Shown piece after piece: positions 59,924 to 64,000 of a stretch of 64,000 nt of DNA. Location: the NCBI GenBank assembly GCA_900548855.1, contig URMF01000002.1, positions 62,001 to 126,000 of the forward strand. The letters run 5' to 3'. Every line of letters starts with the position of its first letter. Positions within the stretch are counted from its first letter, which is position 1. The notes under the pieces were generated by a model, which was not told the DNA's origin, did no database searches, and was given only the letters and a program-made list of their open reading frames with translations. The stretch is from an uncultured Eubacteriales bacterium (GTDB lineage Bacteria > Bacillota > Clostridia > Lachnospirales > Lachnospiraceae). The position numbers and the translations under genes are program-made.

Positions 59924-60373
59924 TCACTCCCATTTATCAACTACCAACCACATATTTGCATCATCATATAATTTTATTTTACATTTAACTGATTTATTAA
60001 TACATATCGATTCATTGCCTTTATATACTGCAATAAAGTCCTTACCAATAATAATACTCCCTTGTGGATAAAAATACTTACATATTCCTTGCACACAAGT
60101 GCCAATAGAATATTTTTTTTTAGTTTTCTCCCATCGTTTCACATATTTTTTTAAGACAGATTGCCATACATTTTCAAATTTATGCTTTGTTAAATACTTA
60201 ACATCACCTTCTAAGTATGCTTCAATAATTGGATTTTCTGCCAAACAATCTTCCTGGCATGAAACGTGAAATTCATTATATTCATCAAAAACTATCTGCC
60301 TATTTGCATAGTTATCATCCTCTATCTCAAACTAATACTTTTCTTTATCTAATTCCAATAACAAATATTTCAT
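59924..60373 (-). pseudogene. Putative immunity gene of the HYD1-type toxin, interrupted by a stop codon
   Basis: The ATG at 60373 (with GAGG upstream) overlaps the toxin frame's stop codon as ATGA. The reading frame is MKYLLLELDKEKY, then TAG at 60332-60334 (codon 14), then continues open (FEIEDDNYANRQIVFDEYNE...CLAENPIIEAYLEGDVKYL) to the stop at 59924, about 150 codons in all. The only start after the TAG is a TTG at 60244 without a ribosome site. Position directly after a toxin tip suggests an immunity protein, now truncated. Confidence 0.7.
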
Positions 60374-62092
60374 ATACCTATACCTCGACTATTTTTTTCT
60401 ACTACTCCTGTACCCACAATTCTACCCGTTAAACCCAATGGAGAATCATTAAAAATTGCAAATACACCATCACGACCTTTAATTACATCTAAATCTGTCA
60501 CATCAACTTCAACATAATGTGTATATTTATATTTATTGGGAATAGTAATAAATTTTTTAGCCAGACTTACTAGAGTTTGATTATCTAGCTTTATATCTGT
60601 CAAATACTGACCATTACCATATCTAGCATCTTTAAGATTATTTGCTTTCAAAGATGGGTTCAGTTTCTGAGAATCAACTATACCATTCATACCCTTTTCA
60701 TTAGTATTAATGATATAATGTTTTTCTTTTACCGCCCTTATAAAACGGATTAACAACAAACCCTCTGTTCCGGTTCATCCGTCCGGAACCAGAAGAACTA
60801 AATCCCTTGCTGATTTTGCTGGCTAACTTCCCGGCGCCCTCCTGCACTGCTGTCTTTAACTTCGGCAATGCCTTGTTCGCAAGGTTTTTCAGCTTATTCG
60901 CTCCCCAATTAGCCGCTTTTCCCATTGCCAAGCCTGCCACCATTGCGCCTGCCGTATAGGTCATGGCTTCCCCGACAGACTTCCCTTCCCTGCGGGCCTG
61001 CATATAGGTATCATAGTTTGCTTTCATTCCAGCCGCTGTGTTTCCGACTTTTCCAGCCGCCTTGCACAAATCCGCAATCCTGTCCGCTGTCTTCATGGCT
61101 TTTGCTGCCTTACTCATCTTTGCCACTCCGGCTATGACCGTTCCAACGGCAGGGATTCCGCAGGCAAAGGAAATTGCCGCATTGACATAGTCGCCTTCTG
61201 CCGCATACAATATACCGTTTACGATATCCGCCCCGTCAAACACCAGTCCTGCCCAATCCAGCGCATTATGCAGCCATTGATACTTGCTCTTCTGCCCCTG
61301 GTCATTGGCGTCCTCACCGCATAACCCAAATGGGTCTACCATGCTTACCGGATTCCCTTCGCAGTATGCATACCGGTTCAGGCTCTGGCTGCTTCCGATA
61401 TCTCCTACCTTGATATCCGGGTTGATGAAACGCTTGATATCCGGGTTATAGTATCTTGCCCGCATATAGTACAGACCGTTACTGTCTGTTGTTACACCAT
61501 AGCTTCCGTTATACAGGAACCGTATCTTTGTGATTGGTGCTTTTAAGAGCTCCCCATAAGTTCCATAAGAGAACCGCTCTACGGCATGCCCGTCCTTTGC
61601 AGTAATCAATGTGGTGGAACCAATGTTGTCATAGTGGTACGCATAGTACTTCCCGGTTCCACTGTTGTACTGGGCTGCCAGTCCTTCCGCACCGTAGTAA
61701 TACGTTGTTTCCGTATTGTCAGCCTCATAAGCCACCAAAAGCCTGCTTAAAGACCCTCCAGTGTCGGTAACATATTCCGTTGTCAGTCCGTTCTCGGTCG
61801 TTGCAATTCTTGTATTCTCCGCATCATAAGTATAACTTACTCCGCCCGTTTCTACAAGACGGTTTCTGCAGTCATAGGTTAATTCCTGCATGACACCGTC
61901 CACCGGACCGTAAGTCATATTTCCCTTTTCGTCATATCTTACCTTCTGTCCGTTATAGGTCACTAAACGGTTGGCGTCATTATAGGTCATGGTGACTGTT
62001 TCCAGCACATCCGGGTTCTGGCTGTTGGTGGTGGTCTTTTTGGTTACCTCGCCAAATACGTCATAGTCGTAATGGTTTTCTTGTAAAGCGGT
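60370..62092 (-). pseudogene. 5'-truncated rhs core with frameshifted HYD1-type ADP-ribosyltransferase tip
   Basis: The frame is open from 62092, just after an in-frame TAA, so the long N-terminal part of an Rhs protein is missing. RHS repeats (YDYDVFGEVTKKT, NRLVETGGVSYTYDAENT) and the core end RARYYNPDIKRFINPD and DPFGLCGED are followed by a hydrophobic Gly/Ala/Lys-rich pretoxin. At 60707-60708 one extra A shifts the frame right after TLYH, giving a stop. Continuing in the other frame restores HYTNEKGMNGIVDSQKLNPS...ARYGNGQYLTDI...THYVEVDVT to the stop at 60370. This is the HYD1-type ADP-ribosyltransferase toxin signature. Both N-terminal loss and frameshift make it non-functional. Confidence 0.8.
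60730..61139 (-). repeat. 410-bp direct repeat, copy 1 (rhs core end/pretoxin)
   Basis: Nearly identical to 63591-64000. The roughly eight differences I see lie in the ~110 bases nearest the toxin junction; the rest appears identical. The second copy probably continues beyond the window. Confidence 0.9.
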
Positions 62093-62346
62093 TTAAGAAA
62101 ATGATTCCTGGCAGTGCAAATATTGGTGTGTGGTAAGAATTAAAATTTTTTCACAAATAGCATTCTTAATCAACTGCATCTATATCTCGTATACCTAAGA
62201 ACAAAGTTCACCCTCAGTAGTCCATTTCTTCTGGTAATGGACTAAAAATAAATTTGCACCTCATCATATTGCATTGCCATGGTAAACAAAATCTTCTAGC
62301 CTACTGGTGTAACATTTCGTGATAATAAAACATCATCAAATTTATA
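62093..62346. other. AT-rich stretch without a recognised gene
   Basis: This lies between the truncated rhs core and the frameshifted small gene. I see only short frames on either strand and no clear homology to rhs or toxin sequence. Probably debris of an earlier tip. Confidence 0.3.
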
Positions 62347-62581
62347 TTAATTATTTATTGATGCTTTTAACATTTGCAAAAAATAAAGGCATGCATCACT
62401 TTCATTATCAAATCTTTGATAGGCATTATTTTGATTTCCTCTTTCATCAATATAAAAGCATTCCCAATAAGTATATACTTGTCGAAATATATATATCAGA
62501 TGATATGCTTTCATTTATAGAATAACTTCTTTTTGGAATATTTAATTCATCAAGTGTTGCTTTCAATTCCCCTACATTCAT
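62347..62581 (-). pseudogene. Frameshifted putative immunity gene of the TNT-like tip
   Basis: The ATG at 62581 has GGAGG nine bases upstream and lies two bases after the TNT remnant's stop codon. MNVGELKATLDELNIPKRSYSINESISSDIYI is followed, after a one-base shift near 62480 at a TA-rich run, by VYTYWECFYIDERGNQNNAY...RFDNESDACLYFLQML to the stop at 62347. The two halves match the start and end of a small immunity-like protein of about 78 residues. The family name is not certain. Confidence 0.7.
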
Positions 62582-62583
62582 TA

Positions 62584-62815
62584 TCAATTTCCTCCAACTT
62601 GTTTTATTATGCCTTTCTTCAATAAAACTTCCACACTTACAGGCGATCGATATTGTGTTCCTAACCCAATTTTTCCAAATGCTGGAGCTATTGTTGATTG
62701 TTCAACTTCAAATGGTTTAACAACCTCAAATTGTCTATATTTAATATTGTTTCCAAGTGAGCCAAATGCCTCATTAACTTTTTATCCAAATTAGAGTCTC
62801 CGCCTTATTTACAAA
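62584..62815 (-). pseudogene. TNT-like toxin remnant
   Basis: The minus strand encodes NEAFGSLGNNIKYRQFEVV then KPFEVEQSTIAPAFGKIG, GTQYRSPVSVEVLLKKGIIKQV, resembling the C-terminal part of TNT (tuberculosis necrotizing toxin, NAD-hydrolysing) domains. The upstream piece (GGDSNLDKK) is in another frame because one A appears to be missing in an A run near 62783, and the N-terminal toxin part is absent. A residual rhs-junction-like sequence near 62805-62815 suggests it was once an rhs tip. Confidence 0.65.
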
Positions 62816-62863
62816 ATTAATTACTGCAATTATATTATTCTCGATAAAGACTCTTTACCATTA

Positions 62864-63250
62864 TTATTCAAGCTGATGTCCATCTTCCAAAAAATGGGTA
62901 CGGTTCTCAAAGCTGACTTCTGCATCTGCTTTAAATTCATCAGAGTTACATAATACAGGGTTCAATATATCCGTAATTATTGCATAACCCACTATATTAC
63001 TACCTTCATACATTGCCAATTTTTTCCCTATCCACAAACTATGTGGATAAGCTTCTGGAGAAATAAAAGTAATTGTCCCTCTAAGTTCTCCGCTAGAGAC
63101 ATCTTGTAGATTATAATAACTGTGCATTCCTGTAGTTAAGTAATTTTCACATATCAAATGAGATGGTCTGTAGCCTTCATAAATATTGCCTTTTCTATAT
63201 CCTACAAACTCAAATACTGCTTCCACATCTGGTTTTGATTGCATCTGCAT
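62864..63250 (-). CDS. Putative immunity protein with EF-Tu-like barrel
   Basis: 128 residues with AAAGGGGTG upstream (second ATG two codons later also possible). It is soluble. The pattern GELRGTITFISPEAYPHSLWIGKKLAMYEGSNIVGYAIITDILNPVL resembles a translation-factor (EF-Tu C-terminal type) beta barrel. It starts 11 bases after the toxin-tip stop codon, so it is the best candidate for its immunity protein. Confidence 0.65.
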   Translation of the reverse strand: MQMQSKPDVEAVFEFVGYRKGNIYEGYRPSHLICENYLTTGMHSYYNLQDVSSGELRGTITFISPEAYPHSLWIGKKLAMYEGSNIVGYAIITDILNPVLCNSDEFKADAEVSFENRTHFLEDGHQLE

Positions 63251-63261
63251 TCACCCCTTTC

Positions 63262-64000
63262 CTAGAAAACATGTTCTATATTTATTATATTTCTATTAAA
63301 TATATCCAACATTTCTGGTTCAACTACAGGTGTCCCAGATTTAAATATTGCACTATCCAAATTCATATGATTTAACTGATTATATATCTCTTCTGGAATT
63401 GTCACTTTAATAATTGCAGCCTTATCACTATTAATAGCTTTATTGGCAAACTCAAGAGTTTCTTCAAAATTATTTCCAAACTCTTTTACTTGGAATGACA
63501 TTCCATCTTGTCTTGCTCTAAAGCCATTTATAGCAAAAATATCATCATATTCTTCTGGACTAACTGCTCTATAAATATCTTTTGTTCCTTTACCACCCTT
63601 ATAAAATGGATTAACAACAAACCCTCTGTTCCGGCTCATCCGCCCGGAACCTGAAGAACTCAATCCCTTGCTGATTTTGCTGGCTAACTTCCCGGCGCCT
63701 TCCTGCACTGCTGTCTTTAACTTCGGCAATGCCTTGTTCGCAAGGTTTTTCAGCTTATTCGCTCCCCAATTAGCCGCTTTTCCCATTGCCAAGCCTGCCA
63801 CCATTGCGCCTGCCGTATAGGTCATGGCTTCCCCGACAGACTTCCCTTCCCTGCGGGCCTGCATATAGGTATCATAGTTTGCTTTCATTCCAGCCGCTGT
63901 GTTTCCGACTTTTCCAGCCGCCTTGCACAAATCCGCAATCCTGTCCGCTGTCTTCATGGCTTTTGCTGCCTTACTCATCTTTGCCACTCCGGCTATGACC
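63262..64000 (-). CDS. Rhs-family protein, C-terminal end with ART-like toxin tip (cut by the window edge)
   Basis: Open frame from the window edge (first full codon at 63999) to a stop at 63262, 246 codons seen. The first ~135 codons repeat the core/pretoxin at 60730-61139, ending RGFVVNPFYKGGKG. The tip (about 105 residues) reads KDIYRAVSPEEYDDIFAING, DGMSFQVKEFGNNFEETLEFAN and KAAIIKVTIPEEIYNQL. The YRAVSPEEYDDI start resembles ADP-ribosyltransferase-like polymorphic toxins, without proof of catalytic residues. The N-terminus lies outside the window; this is the only rhs frame here without damage. Confidence 0.8.
   Translation of the reverse strand, partial: VIAGVAKMSKAAKAMKTADRIADLCKAAGKVGNTAAGMKANYDTYMQARREGKSVGEAMTYTAGAMVAGLAMGKAANWGANKLKNLANKALPKLKTAVQEGAGKLASKISKGLSSSGSGRMSRNRGFVVNPFYKGGKGTKDIYRAVSPEEYDDIFAINGFRARQDGMSFQVKEFGNNFEETLEFANKAINSDKAAIIKVTIPEEIYNQLNHMNLDSAIFKSGTPVVEPEMLDIFNRNIINIEHVF
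63591..64000 (-). repeat. 410-bp direct repeat, copy 2 (rhs core end/pretoxin)
   Basis: Copy of 60730-61139 within the rhs gene at the right edge. Such repeats let alternative tips recombine onto the expressed core. Confidence 0.9.

Noticed and set aside
59924..60244. Intact 106-residue protein starting at TTG 60244
   Set aside because: No ribosome site precedes this TTG. The frame continues upstream past the TAG at 60332 to an ATG overlapping the toxin stop codon, so a broken longer gene fits better.
62319..62794. Two plus-strand frames (62319-62525, 62609-62794)
   Set aside because: Both are antisense to the frameshifted immunity gene and the TNT-like remnant, which have family-like sequence on the minus strand.

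Overview
The window reads as a chromosomal segment of a spore-forming Firmicute of class Clostridia, most like the Lachnospiraceae. The evidence is AGGAGG-type ribosome sites, moderately low GC, spoVAD-spoVAE with a sigma-G-like promoter, an LTA-synthase-family protein, a Bce-type two-component/ABC module, BadF-type dehydratase activases, and purine synthesis with a stand-alone AICAR transformylase plus a PurO-type IMP cyclohydrolase. Most genes are on the minus strand. I found no tRNA, rRNA, CRISPR array or intact insertion sequence. Family names come from sequence recognition only, without database searches.

Layout. 1-1011: N-terminal part of an LTA-synthase-family protein. 1166-7742: one tight minus-strand operon of acyltransferase, zinc-ribbon membrane protein, esterase and a heterodimeric ABC exporter. 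7743-8379: a terminator and a 474-bp inverted-repeat element of unknown nature. 8380-14760: typA, glgB, purH-like and purO. 15003-16325: a PAS protein with a collapsed GGDEF domain. 16335-21048: MarR plus a second heterodimeric ABC exporter. 21406-23712: a binding-protein/GGDEF diguanylate cyclase. 23906-28738: a TetR-controlled MMPL transporter and a secreted heptad-repeat protein. 28938-32807: HtrA-like protease, a small conserved protein and a chemoreceptor with a repeated tail. 32888-37749: a complete Bce-type module. 37838-42076: two BadF/HgdB-type proteins. 42315-47801: YigZ, lipoprotein and RND transporter. 48047-50998: class A penicillin-binding protein. 51059-52482: spoVAE and spoVAD. 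52604-59542: a lipoprotein, a degenerate CbiE/CbiT-like protein, an unusual ABC-class ATPase, MarR, Uma2, XRE/DUF3169 and a membrane protein.

The last 4.4 kb (about 59.7-64 kb) is the 3' end of an Rhs polymorphic-toxin locus, transcribed on the minus strand. The active-looking rhs gene runs off the right edge and ends in an ART-like toxin tip, followed by a possible immunity gene. Beyond it lie decayed alternative tips: a TNT-like remnant with a frameshifted partner, and a second rhs core copy whose HYD1-type toxin is frameshifted and whose partner gene has an early stop codon. A tiny core remnant lies further downstream.

Two themes join the genes. First, envelope defence and efflux: two heterodimeric ABC exporters, an MMPL and an RND transporter, a Bce module, HtrA, a class A PBP and an LTA-synthase-like protein. 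A 23-bp palindrome in identical promoter contexts links the MarR/ABC operon to the YigZ/lipoprotein/RND operon, so one repressor probably controls both. Second, polymorphic-toxin turnover, where toxins and their partner genes have decayed together.
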